Of a DNA stretch of 64,000 nt, positions 18,316 to 27,852 are shown piece after piece. Position 1 is the first letter of the stretch, and each line of letters opens with the position of its first letter. The position numbers and the translations under genes were made by a program. A model generated the notes under the pieces. It was given only the letters and a program-made list of their open reading frames with translations, had not been told where the DNA came from and did no database searches. This DNA comes from Myxococcus stipitatus (GTDB lineage: Bacteria > Myxococcota > Myxococcia > Myxococcales > Myxococcaceae): the NCBI RefSeq assembly GCF_021412625.1, contig NZ_JAKCFI010000003.1, positions 682,001-746,000 of the forward strand. The letters are read 5' to 3'.

Positions 18316-18450
18316 GACGGCTCCACTCTAGAGGGTCGCCCCGGTTTCACAACATTCCGAAGCGAGGGCCCTCGCGCCTGTCCGGTGGGGGACGGGGCCC
18401 TGTCCGCCAGGGGAGCCGCCAGGCGGCGGAAAGTGGGGGCCCCAGGGGTG

Positions 18451-19686
18451 TCACGGAGAGCCTGGGGGCGGCAGGCGTCCGAGTACGACGGCCTCCAGGT
18501 GGTCCCAGGCGTCGAGCAGGTTCCAGGCGCCCTTCTCGCCCGCGCCCACGGTGGCGCAGAGGGTCAGCGCGCGCTCCAGGTTGGGTTCGGAGGGGGAGGA
18601 GAGGGCGAGGGCCGCGGCTCGCGCGAGGAGGCGCCCGCGACCCGCGGGTGTGGCGAGGTCGATGGCGCGCTCGGCCCAGGCCTCGGCGCGGAGGTGGCGG
18701 AGGAGGTGCCGGGAGCCCGTGTTCCCCGAGAGCAGGGTCTCCCGGGCGGCGTGGAGCGCCTCGCCTTCGTGGATATGTCGGGTGGCGTGTCCGAGCGCCT
18801 GGCCGATGAGGGTTCGCCGGGCGGGCTCATCGAGTCGGGCGGCGAGCTGGGCGGGGCCGGGGTAGTCCCAGGGCCAGGCGGAGCCTCGGGCGATGCGGTC
18901 GAAGGGGATGCCGGGGCGGCCCTTGCTGCGGTCCTTGTGTACGCCGGCGAGGACGCGCTGGAGCAGCGCGGAATCTTGCGTGCCGCTGGTGATGTAGCGC
19001 CAGTTCCTGTCGAGGGACTCCCAGCGGAGCTTGCCTTGGGCCACGCGCGCCTCGGCCATGGAGAGCATGGCGCGTTGGTCCGCGGCGAACGCTTCGTCCT
19101 CGGAGCGTGAGGGCGCGTGGCGCTTCTCCAGCGCCAGCGCGATGACCTCGCGGCTCACGCCCTGGCGGTGCGCATCGAGCGCGGTCAGCCTGGCGGCGAG
19201 CCAGGCGTGGATGTCGGGAGACGCGGAGGGCAGGGGTTCGGTGGGGCCGACGGGGTCGGTGCAGACGAGGTCCTGGGAGTACGCGCCGACGCCGTACGCG
19301 CCGAAGCGATGGTCGAGCACCCAGGCGTCGTCGACGTCTCCGCGCTCCGTGGCGAACAGCATCCACTGTGAGGCGAGCGTCACGCCGTTGAGTTCGGCCT
19401 GTTCGAGGTGTCGGTCGTAATCATCGAGCCGGTGCGGGTGGCTGATGAGGTGCACGCCCGGCACGGTGTCGCCGTTGTCGAGCTCCATGGGGGCGACCCA
19501 TACGAGGCCGCGCGTGACGAGCAGCTCGCGCAGGTCCTCCGGGAGGTCGAAGCCCCGCCGCCAGAAGGCGGCTTCGTACCGGTCGAGCTGCTCCGAGGAG
19601 AAGGGCTCCGCGCCGTGCAGTCCCTCGAAGCCCGCGCTGACCTGCCGGGCACACCATTCATCCCACGTCGCGACGATTCCAGGCAT
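18451..19686 (-). CDS. SMI1/KNR4 (SUKH)-like protein with helical C-terminal extension
   Basis: 411 residues. The first 160 resemble a SUKH/SMI1-KNR4 domain: LDRYEAAFWRRGFDLPEDLRELLVTRG, then ELDNGDTVPGVHL and a WMLFATERGDVDDAWVLD beta segment. The remaining 250 residues are helical and repeat-like, with many Ala/Arg/Leu (for example ARAAALALSSPSEPNLERAL), and are not recognised. SUKH proteins commonly serve as immunity proteins against secreted toxins in bacteria. The start at 19686 has an AGGA upstream. A SUFU-like gene follows on the same strand, and the duplicated-domain gene diverges from its 5' side. Confidence 0.65.
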   Translation of the reverse strand: MPGIVATWDEWCARQVSAGFEGLHGAEPFSSEQLDRYEAAFWRRGFDLPEDLRELLVTRGLVWVAPMELDNGDTVPGVHLISHPHRLDDYDRHLEQAELNGVTLASQWMLFATERGDVDDAWVLDHRFGAYGVGAYSQDLVCTDPVGPTEPLPSASPDIHAWLAARLTALDAHRQGVSREVIALALEKRHAPSRSEDEAFAADQRAMLSMAEARVAQGKLRWESLDRNWRYITSGTQDSALLQRVLAGVHKDRSKGRPGIPFDRIARGSAWPWDYPGPAQLAARLDEPARRTLIGQALGHATRHIHEGEALHAARETLLSGNTGSRHLLRHLRAEAWAERAIDLATPAGRGRLLARAAALALSSPSEPNLERALTLCATVGAGEKGAWNLLDAWDHLEAVVLGRLPPPGSP

Positions 19687-19739
19687 CGCGGTTCATCCTA
19701 TTCTGGGGCGCCGGGGCGGTTCATCGTTCGAGGGGATTC

Positions 19740-20309
19740 ATGCCACTGAGTTTCAGGGTTCGTGTGCGGAACAGGCTCTCTCAACCCGCGTGTCTGGTGC
19801 TGGAGCCCTGGTGTCGCGTTTGTACCCTCGAACCCGGAGGGGTAACCGACATCGAGGTGGAGGGGCCTGAGAAGAATGAAGTCGTGAATGGGAAGTCCGT
19901 GCGAGGGGATGGTGGCTTCTTTCCCGTGGAATTGGATGCCCAGTCACTCGTGCTCTGGGGGTGGGGGCGCTCCAATCTCGACTTCGTGACCCCTCCGGTA
20001 CCGCCGAGCGTGACGGTTCCTCCCAAGCCCGTCTCGAGGTTCAATCTTCGCTTGGAGAACGCACGCAAGACACCGGCACGAATGCTCTTCGAGCCTGGGG
20101 CAAGGGTGGTGTTGTTCAAGGCCGAAGCCAGTGAGGGGAGGAGGGTCAATGTCCGCGAGATTCTCGATATCGAGGTACGAATCTCCGGCGCGCAGCGGGA
20201 GTCGTCCATTCCCGTCATGGAACTCGACCTGGATGAGCAGGGGCTCGTGGTGCGGATGAACGAGTCCCTCTGTTCCGTAGAGCATTTCGGGGACGTCACG
20301 AAGCACTAG
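19740..20309 (+). CDS. Unknown protein built from two copies of a beta-rich domain
   Basis: 189 residues, not recognised. An internal duplication is visible: residues near 4-75 (FRVRVRNRLSQPACLVLEPW ... FPVELDAQSLVLWGWG) align with about 100-180 (FNLRLENARKTPARMLFEPG ... IPVMELDLDEQGLVVRMN). In both copies an F-x-L/V-R-x-x-N strand is followed by a LEPW/FEPG turn and a late P-V-x-E/L-D strand. No signal peptide or membrane segment. It diverges from the SUKH-like gene with about 53 bases between. Codon use is somewhat less GC-biased than the region. Possibly a small binding or immunity protein; no function claimed. Confidence 0.65.
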   Translation: MPLSFRVRVRNRLSQPACLVLEPWCRVCTLEPGGVTDIEVEGPEKNEVVNGKSVRGDGGFFPVELDAQSLVLWGWGRSNLDFVTPPVPPSVTVPPKPVSRFNLRLENARKTPARMLFEPGARVVLFKAEASEGRRVNVREILDIEVRISGAQRESSIPVMELDLDEQGLVVRMNESLCSVEHFGDVTKH

Positions 20310-20330
20310 GGATGCTGACGCTCCCCGCGC

Positions 20331-21506
20331 TCAACCCCGCCCGGGCAGGGGCCACGGCTTGAGTCCGGCGATCTGCTCCGCCTCCTCCACCGCGACGCTC
20401 AGCCGTGCCCGCTCGCGGCGCACGTAGTCGCGCACCGCGCCGTCCAGCCGCCGGTCGAAGATGACGTGCGCGCTGTGCACCGCCGTGGGCTCGAAGCCGC
20501 GCGACACCTTGTGCTCGCCACCCGCGCCGGGCTCGAACACCTTGCGCCCCGCGCGGATGCAGTCGTCCACCGAGTGGTACAAACACACGTGGAAGTGCAG
20601 GAACGGGTGCTCCTCGACGCTGCCCCAGTAGCGGCCATACAGCCGCTCCTTCGTCGCCAGGTTGAACGCCCCCGCGATGACCCGCCCCTCGCGCACCGCC
20701 TCCACCATCTCCACCGTGTCCGGCATCGCCTGGAACACGCGCGCGAAGAATCCCGGCGTGAGCTGAATCTGTCCCCACGCGTGGCGCTCACACGTCGCCG
20801 TGTAGAACCCATACGCGCGCTTCGCGTGCGCCGGCGTCAACTCCGTCGTGCGCACCGTGCGCAGCGTGATTCCCTGCGTCGCCGCCGCTCCGCGCTCGCG
20901 CTTGAGCTGGTTGCGCCGCTTGGAGTCGAACCGCGCGAGGTAGTCGTCGTAGCTGACATACCCCGGGTTCTTCCAATGGAACTGGAGCGTCACCCGCCGC
21001 GCGAGCCCCGCCTCCTCCAGGAAGTCCGCCTCCTCGTCCGTGGGATACAGGAAGTGCACCGACGAGCACCCCGACTCCCGAGCGCTCTCCACCGCCGCCG
21101 ACAGGAGCGCGCGCCGCAGCGCGGGCACGTCCTCGCCCGGGGCGACGAGGAAGCGGGGCACCGTGGCCGGGGACAGCGGCCCGCCGACGATGAGCTTCGG
21201 GTAGTACTCCACGCCCAGCCGGGCGGCGGCGTCCGCCCACCCGAAGTCGTAGATGTACTCGCCCATGCTGTGGAACTTGCGGTACGCGGGCGCGGCGGCC
21301 ACCAGCGTCGGCCCCCGCCACAGCGTCAGGTGGTGCGGCGCCCACCCGGTCTCCTCGGTGGCGCTGCCACTCTCCTCCATGGCCGCCAGCCACGCGTGGC
21401 GCACGAAGGGAGGCGCGTCCGGCCCCAGGAGCGCGTCCCAGCTGGCGGCCGGGACGTCGGTCACTGCGTCGAGGATGCGGAGGCGGAGCGGGGTATCAGC
21501 GGGCAC
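20331..21506 (-). CDS. GNAT-fold N-acyltransferase (COG3146/FemAB-like)
   Basis: 391 residues of the predicted N-acyltransferase family COG3146, which has tandem GNAT folds related to FemAB-type peptidoglycan enzymes. Telling segments are FVRHAWLAAMEESGS near the N-terminus, WKNPGYVSYDDYLARFDSKR, RNQLKRER, and a late VFEPGAGGEHKVSRGFEPT followed by SAHVIFDRRL. The exact donor and acceptor are unknown for the family. The ATG at 21506 was kept because the domain begins soon after. A desaturase gene lies 55 bases upstream on the same strand, so a lipid or envelope modification unit is possible. Confidence 0.8.
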   Translation of the reverse strand: MPADTPLRLRILDAVTDVPAASWDALLGPDAPPFVRHAWLAAMEESGSATEETGWAPHHLTLWRGPTLVAAAPAYRKFHSMGEYIYDFGWADAAARLGVEYYPKLIVGGPLSPATVPRFLVAPGEDVPALRRALLSAAVESARESGCSSVHFLYPTDEEADFLEEAGLARRVTLQFHWKNPGYVSYDDYLARFDSKRRNQLKRERGAAATQGITLRTVRTTELTPAHAKRAYGFYTATCERHAWGQIQLTPGFFARVFQAMPDTVEMVEAVREGRVIAGAFNLATKERLYGRYWGSVEEHPFLHFHVCLYHSVDDCIRAGRKVFEPGAGGEHKVSRGFEPTAVHSAHVIFDRRLDGAVRDYVRRERARLSVAVEEAEQIAGLKPWPLPGRG

Positions 21507-21561
21507 GGGGCCAGTTCTAACGCGGGCCCCGTGCGGGCGCCGCTCCTCGCCTCCCGGGACG

Positions 21562-22359
21562 TCAGGCGGCCTGGGCCGGGGCGCCCGTCTCCCGGGCGAC
21601 CTGCCGCGGCTCCGGCCACACGGCCCGCTGGGGAGTGGCGATGCGGATGACCCCCAGCTTCGCCAGCACCTTCATCACCTGCCACGTGGGGTCCACCTCG
21701 AACCTGCGCGCCGCGAAGTTCGGGCTCATGCCGTACTTGTGGTGGTTGTTCTGGAACAGCTCACCCATGCACAGCAACTCGACCGGCAGCGTGTTGCGCG
21801 ACTTGTCGCTGCTGTCGAAGTTCCGGTAGCCGTACTTGTGCCCGCACCAGTTCACGATGGCGCCGTGCACCGGGCCCATCAGGAAGTGGAAGGGCAGCAG
21901 CAGGAACTGCCAGGGCGAGGTGGCGAACGCAACGTAGAACGCCGAGTACAGCGCCACCCAGCCGAGCGTCGCCACCCACGAGGTGCGCAGCGTGTCGTCC
22001 ACCAGCTTCCACTCGGGATAGCCGCCGAGGAAGCGGGCCTCCGGCTGCCCCTCCCCCGTGGTGTACGCGTCGTAGCGCTTCTTCGTGTGGAGCATCATCC
22101 GGAAGACGTCCGTGAAGAAGTGGGGCGAGTGCGGGTCCTTCTCCGTGTCGGAGAAGGCGTGGTGCTCGCGGTGCAGGATGGCGTAGGCCCGGGGCGACAG
22201 GTACGAGGAGCCCTGCACCAGGTACGTGAGCAGGTGCATCACCCGCTCCGTGCGCGGCCCCATCGTGTACATGCGGTGCGCGGCGTACCGGTGCTGGAAG
22301 AAGCTCTGGAAGAAGACACAGAGCAGCCAGTGCGAGACGAAGAAGATGAGGATGGCCAT
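21562..22359 (-). CDS. Fatty acid desaturase (acyl-CoA delta-9 type)
   Basis: 265-residue integral membrane di-iron desaturase. The three histidine boxes are present: HRYAAHR, HREHHAFSD and NNHHKYG, plus an extra His in GHKYGYRN. Hydrophobic pairs at the N-terminus (ILIFFVSHWLLCVFFQSFF) and mid-protein (WVALYSAFYVAFATSPWQFLLLPF) fit the four-helix topology. It would introduce a double bond into membrane acyl chains using O2 and electrons from a ferredoxin or cytochrome partner not encoded here. A second, divergent desaturase lies at 50907-51863. Possibly co-transcribed with the downstream N-acyltransferase. Confidence 0.9.
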   Translation of the reverse strand: MAILIFFVSHWLLCVFFQSFFQHRYAAHRMYTMGPRTERVMHLLTYLVQGSSYLSPRAYAILHREHHAFSDTEKDPHSPHFFTDVFRMMLHTKKRYDAYTTGEGQPEARFLGGYPEWKLVDDTLRTSWVATLGWVALYSAFYVAFATSPWQFLLLPFHFLMGPVHGAIVNWCGHKYGYRNFDSSDKSRNTLPVELLCMGELFQNNHHKYGMSPNFAARRFEVDPTWQVMKVLAKLGVIRIATPQRAVWPEPRQVARETGAPAQAA

Positions 22360-22572
22360 GGCGGTCTCCCGGTTCGGGGCTGAATCCGGGTAACATCGGC
22401 CATGTCACGCCAGCGTCATGGCCCTCCCGAAGCCGCCTCCACCGAGCGGCGGAACGGCCCCTGGCTTCATGACGCCATCAGTCGGACGCCCGGTCTCCGA
22501 GCATGACGCGCCACGTCCACCGGCGTCTTCCGGTACGGAGGGCGCACACCTTCCTTCGAGAGGAGCACACGC

Positions 22573-23904
22573 GTGGAGCGGGCGGACATCGTCAGGCTGG
22601 ACAAGGGGCACGTCTGGCACCCGTACACCGCCATGGAGGCGTACATCGCCCAGACAGACCCGCTGGTCATCCAGCACTCGGAGGGGCCGTACCTCTTCGA
22701 CGTGGACGGGCGGCGCTACCTCGACGCGAACGGGTCCTGGTGGGTGTCCACCCTGGGGCACCGGCATCCCCGGTTGGTGCGGGCCCTGACGGAGCAGGTC
22801 GGCCGGATGCCGCACGTGTCGCTGGCGGGCATCACCCACGAGCCCGCGGCGCGGCTCGGGGCGGAGCTGGCCGCCATCGCCCCCGGCGCGGACCGGCCGG
22901 ACGTCCCCGCCGCCGAGCGGCTCACGCGCGCCTTCTACTCCGACAACGGCAGCACGGCGGTGGAGGTGGCCATCAAGATGGCGGCGCAGTACTGGGCGCA
23001 GAACGGCCGCCCCCGGCGCACGCGCTTCATCACCCTGTCCGGCGCGTTCCACGGCGAGACCATCGGCTCCACCAGCGTGGGCGGCGTCCCGTTGTTCCGC
23101 GAGGTGTTCGGGCCCCTGCTGTTCGACGTGGTGCACGTGCCGTCCCCGGCGGAGGAGGGCGGCTGGGAGCGCGCCTTCGAGCAGGTGAAGGCCGCGCTGC
23201 GCGAGCACCCGGATGAGATCGCCGCCGTCATCCTGGAGCCCGTCATCCAGGGCGCGTCCGGCATGTACATGTACTCGCCGGACTTCGTGCGCGCGGTGCG
23301 CGAGGCCACGCGCGAGGTGGACACGTTCCTCATCGCCGACGAGGTCTTCACCGGCATGGGGCGCACGGGCGCGCGCTTCGCGGTGGACCTGGCGGGCGTG
23401 GTGCCGGACATGCTGTGTCTGGCCAAGGCGTTGTCGGGCGGGCTGATGCCCTTCGCGGTGACGATGGCCTCCGAGCGCGTCTTCTCCGGCTTCCTCGGCG
23501 CGTCGTCGCGGGCGCTGTATTACGGGCACTCGTACTGCGGCAACCCGCTGGGCGCGGCCGTGGCGCGAGAGGTGCTGGCGGTGTACCGGGACGAGGACGT
23601 GCTGGGGCAGGTGGCGCGCAAGGCCCCGCGCGTGAAGGCCGCCTTCGAGCGCATGGCGGGTTCGCTGCCGGGCCTCGTGCGCCCGCGCGCGGTGGGCATG
23701 GTGGGCGCGGTGGACCTGGGAGGGGGCGGCTACCTCGCGCGCAGCGGCTGGCGCGTGTACGAGGCGGCGCGCAGGCGCGGGCTGTACCTGCGCCCGCTCG
23801 GCGACACCGTGTACATCGCCCCGGCGCTCAACATCCCCGACGCCGCGCTCGACGAGCTGCTCGGCGGCGTGGAGGAGTCGCTGCGCGAGGTGCTGAAGGG
23901 CTGA
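22573..23904 (+). CDS. bioA: Adenosylmethionine-8-amino-7-oxononanoate aminotransferase
   Basis: 443 residues of class III PLP aminotransferase. BioA converts 7-keto-8-aminopelargonate to 7,8-diaminopelargonate in biotin synthesis with S-adenosylmethionine as amino donor. Seen in the sequence: the BioA-typical HVWHPYTAM start and DANGSWWVSTLGH, a GS(T/A)AVE PLP-phosphate segment, the Asp of IADEVFTGMGRTG and the Schiff-base Lys 285 in LAKALSGG. It starts with GTG at 22573 preceded by GAGAGGAG. No other bio genes are in the window, so the pathway is split in this genome. I see no BirA-like operator upstream. Confidence 0.92.
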   Translation: MERADIVRLDKGHVWHPYTAMEAYIAQTDPLVIQHSEGPYLFDVDGRRYLDANGSWWVSTLGHRHPRLVRALTEQVGRMPHVSLAGITHEPAARLGAELAAIAPGADRPDVPAAERLTRAFYSDNGSTAVEVAIKMAAQYWAQNGRPRRTRFITLSGAFHGETIGSTSVGGVPLFREVFGPLLFDVVHVPSPAEEGGWERAFEQVKAALREHPDEIAAVILEPVIQGASGMYMYSPDFVRAVREATREVDTFLIADEVFTGMGRTGARFAVDLAGVVPDMLCLAKALSGGLMPFAVTMASERVFSGFLGASSRALYYGHSYCGNPLGAAVAREVLAVYRDEDVLGQVARKAPRVKAAFERMAGSLPGLVRPRAVGMVGAVDLGGGGYLARSGWRVYEAARRRGLYLRPLGDTVYIAPALNIPDAALDELLGGVEESLREVLKG

Positions 23905-23931
23905 GGGGCGCGGCGCGTGGCCCGCGCGGCG

Positions 23932-25032
23932 TCAGCTCTTGCCCGCGGGCGGCGCCAGTGACGGGCTCACGCCCATGCGGCGCTCCTGTCGGAAGAGGAT
24001 GACCTCGCGCACGACGACCTGGACGGCGGCGGCCACGGGCACGGCCACCACCGCGCCGACGATGCCACCCAGCTCCGCGCAGAAGAGCACCGCCAGCAGG
24101 ATGATGAGCGGGTTGACGTGCACGGTGCGCCGGAACACGAGCGGCGCCAGCACGTTGCCCTCGAGCTGCCCGTACAGCACGAAGTACGCGAGCACGCCCA
24201 CCGCGAGCCACAGGCCGCCCGTGGCCAGGGACAGCAGGGTGATGAGCCCGCCGGCCACCACCGGCCCCGCGTAGGGCACCATGCTGGAGAAGCCGCTGAC
24301 GATGCCCAGCGGCAGGAAGTACGGCACGCCGAGCACCGCCAGCACCGTGGAGGTGAGCAGCGCGTTGAAGGTGCAGATGAGCGTCAGGCCCATCAGGTAG
24401 CCGCCGGTGGCCCGGTACACGTTGCGCAGCACTCGCACGTAGCGCAGCCGGTGCTCGGGGCCCGCCAGGTCGAGGAGCCGGCGCAGGAGGCCCCCGCCGA
24501 AGACCAGCATGAACACCACGAGGAAGAAGACGGTGAGCACGGCGCCCGCCAACCCCACCATGCTGCCGATGGCGCGCACCAGGAGACCCGGCAGCTCGCC
24601 CGAGGCGAGGCGGGGCGTCGCCTCCACCAGCTCGCGCGACCAGCCCATGTTCTGGAGCCGCTGGAGGATGCTGCGGATGGGGCGCGAGTCGCGCAGCTCC
24701 TGGGTGATGTGCGGCCACTGCACCAGCAGCGCGTCCACCTGCGCCGCCGCGGCCGGGATGATGAGCAACGCCAGGGTCGCGAGGACCGCGAGCGCGCTCA
24801 GCAGCATCACCGCGATGGCCAGCGCCCGGGGGACCCGCCACCGCTCCAGCCGCGACACCCCATGCTCCAGCGCCAGCGCCAGCAGCGCCGCGATGCCGGT
24901 GAGCGTGATCGCCATCCGCGTCCGCACCACCAGCACCACCAGCGCCATGACGCCCAGCACCACGAGGCACACGGTGAACACCGTCTTCGGCGTCACCTGT
25001 GAGCGTTGTCCCGCTCCGCCTTGCTCAGCCAC
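23932..25032 (-). CDS. AI-2E family permease (YdiK/PerM-like)
   Basis: 366-residue polytopic membrane protein of the AI-2E transporter family. The family pattern is visible: two N-terminal helices, a soluble helical insert ([15 protein letters not shown]), then [19 protein letters not shown], the [25 protein letters not shown] segment, the conserved VPYAGPVV and the [11 protein letters not shown] motif with N/P residues. Members have been linked to autoinducer-2 export or Na+/H+ exchange; substrate is unproven for most. I used the GTG at 25032 with GAGAGGGG upstream; an earlier in-frame start would add a non-hydrophobic Gly/Arg-rich leader. Confidence 0.85.
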   Translation of the reverse strand: MAEQGGAGQRSQVTPKTVFTVCLVVLGVMALVVLVVRTRMAITLTGIAALLALALEHGVSRLERWRVPRALAIAVMLLSALAVLATLALLIIPAAAAQVDALLVQWPHITQELRDSRPIRSILQRLQNMGWSRELVEATPRLASGELPGLLVRAIGSMVGLAGAVLTVFFLVVFMLVFGGGLLRRLLDLAGPEHRLRYVRVLRNVYRATGGYLMGLTLICTFNALLTSTVLAVLGVPYFLPLGIVSGFSSMVPYAGPVVAGGLITLLSLATGGLWLAVGVLAYFVLYGQLEGNVLAPLVFRRTVHVNPLIILLAVLFCAELGGIVGAVVAVPVAAAVQVVVREVILFRQERRMGVSPSLAPPAGKS

Positions 25033-25224
25033 CGTCCCCTCTCGCTCGACCCGCGATACACCCCGTCCCCCTGGAGTGTGTCGTGTCCGGCCCGCGCGCC
25101 AGTGCCCCCCACCTGGCCACGGCCCACGAGGTGTCGAGTCGTCCACGGGCGAGCGAACGGCCCGCGCGATGCGTCCGGTGGCGGACAGGCGTGGGCCGGG
25201 TCCGCCGCGGCGCTCACCGGGGCG

Positions 25225-25749
25225 CTAGTTGCGCGACGGGAAGATTCCCTCCATGGCGATGATGAAGTTGAGGCACAGGAACGGCGACATGTTGTTGTGA
25301 GGCTGGCTGCCGCCCGCCGCGCCGATGGCCGCCGGGTTCATCGTCCCGTCGATGGGCGCGGAGCGATAGTTGAGGATGGTGGCGTTGGTGTCGGCCGCCA
25401 GCACCGTGCCGATGGGCGTCTCCACGTCTCCGCTCTGCGAGCTGACGTTCAGCGAGTGGGTGTGCGCGGGCATCTGGTTGGAGAGGAGCGTCACCGTCTC
25501 CGACCCGCCCTGTTCTCCGAGCGTGCGCGGCGACAACCCGGGGCCCTGTCCCTGCTGCATCGGAGAGCGCCCGCGCAGGTCCGGGAGCGCGAAGGTCGTC
25601 TGCCCGTTGCCTCCATAGGTGGTGCCCAGGATGGAGAAGAGCGCCGTGTTCTGCGCGATGGAGAGCAGCTGGCCCTGGCAGAACTGCCAGCCGCGCGGCG
25701 GGAAGTTGCCAGCGAACAGCCGGATTTCACCGATGAATGGTTCGGACAC
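25225..25749 (-). CDS. Phage tail collar-domain protein (MdpB-like)
   Basis: 174 residues with an N-terminal tail-collar domain: [42 protein letters not shown] and [11 protein letters not shown] are hallmark segments. The C-terminus has the MPAHTHSL and [15 protein letters not shown] pattern. Such stand-alone proteins occur in many myxobacteria and cyanobacteria outside prophages. Their role is unknown; collar domains act in trimeric fibre attachment. It starts with GTG at 25749 with AAAGGTG upstream. No other phage-like gene is nearby. Confidence 0.85.
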   Translation of the reverse strand: MSEPFIGEIRLFAGNFPPRGWQFCQGQLLSIAQNTALFSILGTTYGGNGQTTFALPDLRGRSPMQQGQGPGLSPRTLGEQGGSETVTLLSNQMPAHTHSLNVSSQSGDVETPIGTVLAADTNATILNYRSAPIDGTMNPAAIGAAGGSQPHNNMSPFLCLNFIIAMEGIFPSRN

Positions 25750-26109
25750 GCGAACACCTTTCGACGAAGGGATGTGGATTCAGTTGAGACAACGGATGCG
25801 ACAGGTGTCTCAGCAACTCTTCGGCCAGCATCCGAGGTCCGGAAATCCCCGCGTGAATGCCGCGTCGCGGCTCCCCTCTTCGAGAGGCATGCGCGGCCAC
25901 GAGGCACGCCCACGACCGGAGGTGTCGTGCGTTCCGGGCAGACGCTGCGTGCGTTCGGAGGGGACGCGTCAGGTTGGGCTGCTCGCGTCATCGCACCCGC
26001 GTCGCGCCCGTTCGCCCTGGCGGGTTGGACCCCGGAGTGGCGCGCGCCCCCCTGGCGCGTGGTTTGCTGTTGGACATCGCCCCGAGTTGTCTCGAGGAGG
26101 AGGAACACC
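25750..26109. other. Divergent intergenic region with a TGAGACA inverted repeat
   Basis: 360 bases between the tail-collar gene and the collagen-like gene. A 7-base inverted repeat TGAGACA / TGTCTCA lies at 25785-25791 and 25806-25812 (14-base spacer), close to the start of the collar gene. No convincing gene is seen in the stretch. Confidence 0.35.
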
Positions 26110-27837
26110 ATGGATCAAGTGAACTGGCGGCGCCCCGTATGGGGGAGGGGGCTGCTCCGCGCTCTACCGATGACGACCCTCCTGGTGCTGTCGGCGTGTG
26201 AGGAAGGGACGCAGGGACCTCCGGGACCGCAGGGTCCCCAGGGGCAACAAGGACCCGCTGGGGTGCAAGGACCCAAGGGGGACACGGGAGATGTCGGACC
26301 CCAGGGCGCGCAGGGACCCAAGGGGGACACGGGTCCTCAGGGGCCCGAGGGGCCTCAAGGTCCGCAGGGGCCGGCGGGGTCTGGGGGTGGACCGCAGGGC
26401 GAGGCGGGCAAGAACGCGGTGGCGCGCACCACGGCGGAGGCCGAGGGCGCGAACTGCGCGACGGGCGGGGTGAAGCTCGAGGCCGGCGTCGACGACGACG
26501 GTGACGGCGCGCTGGACGAGGACGAGGTGGACTCCACCAGCTACGTCTGCAACGGCCCGCAGGGGCCGCGGGGCGTCGAGGGTCCCCAGGGCACCCAGGG
26601 TCCGCAGGGCCTGCGCGGCGAGACGGGGCCCGTGGGCGCGGCGGGGCTGCACGCGCTGTCGGCGACGAGCGCCGAGCCCGTGGGCGGCAACTGCGCCACG
26701 GGCGGCGTGAAGCTCCAGTTCGGTCTGGACGCCAACGGCAACGGCACGCTGGACGAGGGCGAGCAGAACGCGGACCTGACGCGCTACGTGTGCAACGGCG
26801 CGCAGGGCCCGAAGGGCGAGCCCGGCGAGACAGGGCCGCGAGGCGAGACGGGGCCGGCGGGCGCGACGGGTGCGACAGGCGCGACGGGCGCGACAGGGCC
26901 GCGGGGCGAGCAGGGCCCTCCGGGCGCGACGGGCATCTACGGTGACGGGTCGTCGGGCAATTGGAACGTCACGGGCACCATCAACCTGACGAACGTCAGC
27001 GGCTACAACAGCCTGACCGCCGAACAACGGACCCTGCAGTTCACCAACGTGAACATCATCGGTAACCTCATCGTCCCCAGTGGCACGGTCATCCGGGCGA
27101 CGGGGGATGTCACCCTCAACAGCGGCTACACCATCACCGTCGACCAGTCCGCCTCCGACAATGGCGTGGGGCCAGCGGAGTCGGGCGTGGCGCGCATCCC
27201 CGCGAGCGAGTACGGGGGCGGCCTCGGTCTTCCAATGCTCGCGGCGTCGCAGCTGCTGAAGCCGGGCCCCAAGGGCGGCGGCTCGGGCGCGAAGACCACC
27301 GCGGGCGTCGGGGGAGACGGGGGTGGCACGCTCGTCATCCTCGCGCAGGGCACGGTCCGCATCCAGGGCGGGGCCTCGATCCACGCCAATGGTGATTCCG
27401 GGTTCTCCGCAGCGGATATGAGCAACCTGCCGGGCGGTGGCGGCGGCGCTGGCGGCGTCATCGTCATCGTGGGCAAGTCGGGCATCAACATTGGAGGCAT
27501 CGTGTACGCCGTTGGCGGGAACGGCGGCGCGGGCGACAACACGGGCAACCCGAGCCCCGGCAAGGGCGGTGGCGGTGGCGGCGGTGGTGGCATCATCCAC
27601 CTGCTCTCCGCGGCGCCCATCACGCTGACGGGCACGACCAACGTCACTGGAGGTGCCGCGGGCACCACGGAAGGGCCGACGGGGGCCAGCACTGCTACGA
27701 CAGCGGGCGGTGGCGGTGGCGCGTCGGGTGGCAATGGCGGCTCCGGCGGAGTCTCCATCGCCACCCCGGCCACGGCGGGCTCGAACGGCTACGTCTTCCA
27801 GACGGTCACCCCACTCCCGGAGAACCTCTTCCTCTAG
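26110..27837 (+). CDS. Collagen-like surface lipoprotein with DUF7151-type repeats
   Basis: 575 residues. A lipoprotein signal (TLLVLSAC, Cys 30) sends it to the envelope. A run of collagen-like Gly-X-Y triplets ([10 protein letters not shown]..., GPKGDTG) follows. Then come two copies of a calcium-style module [11 protein letters not shown]...GxDxxGxGxLDEDE...YVCNG (DUF7151 type) separated by further collagen stretches, and a C-terminal glycine-rich beta-helix-like half ([21 protein letters not shown]). The acidic DxDxDG pattern inside the modules may bind Ca2+. The ATG at 26110 follows a strong GAGGAGGAGGAA. Likely a surface or adhesion fibre. A stable hairpin terminator follows the stop. 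Confidence 0.85.
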   Translation: MDQVNWRRPVWGRGLLRALPMTTLLVLSACEEGTQGPPGPQGPQGQQGPAGVQGPKGDTGDVGPQGAQGPKGDTGPQGPEGPQGPQGPAGSGGGPQGEAGKNAVARTTAEAEGANCATGGVKLEAGVDDDGDGALDEDEVDSTSYVCNGPQGPRGVEGPQGTQGPQGLRGETGPVGAAGLHALSATSAEPVGGNCATGGVKLQFGLDANGNGTLDEGEQNADLTRYVCNGAQGPKGEPGETGPRGETGPAGATGATGATGATGPRGEQGPPGATGIYGDGSSGNWNVTGTINLTNVSGYNSLTAEQRTLQFTNVNIIGNLIVPSGTVIRATGDVTLNSGYTITVDQSASDNGVGPAESGVARIPASEYGGGLGLPMLAASQLLKPGPKGGGSGAKTTAGVGGDGGGTLVILAQGTVRIQGGASIHANGDSGFSAADMSNLPGGGGGAGGVIVIVGKSGINIGGIVYAVGGNGGAGDNTGNPSPGKGGGGGGGGGIIHLLSAAPITLTGTTNVTGGAAGTTEGPTGASTATTAGGGGGASGGNGGSGGVSIATPATAGSNGYVFQTVTPLPENLFL

Positions 27838-27852
27838 CCGAGGACGCCTCCC

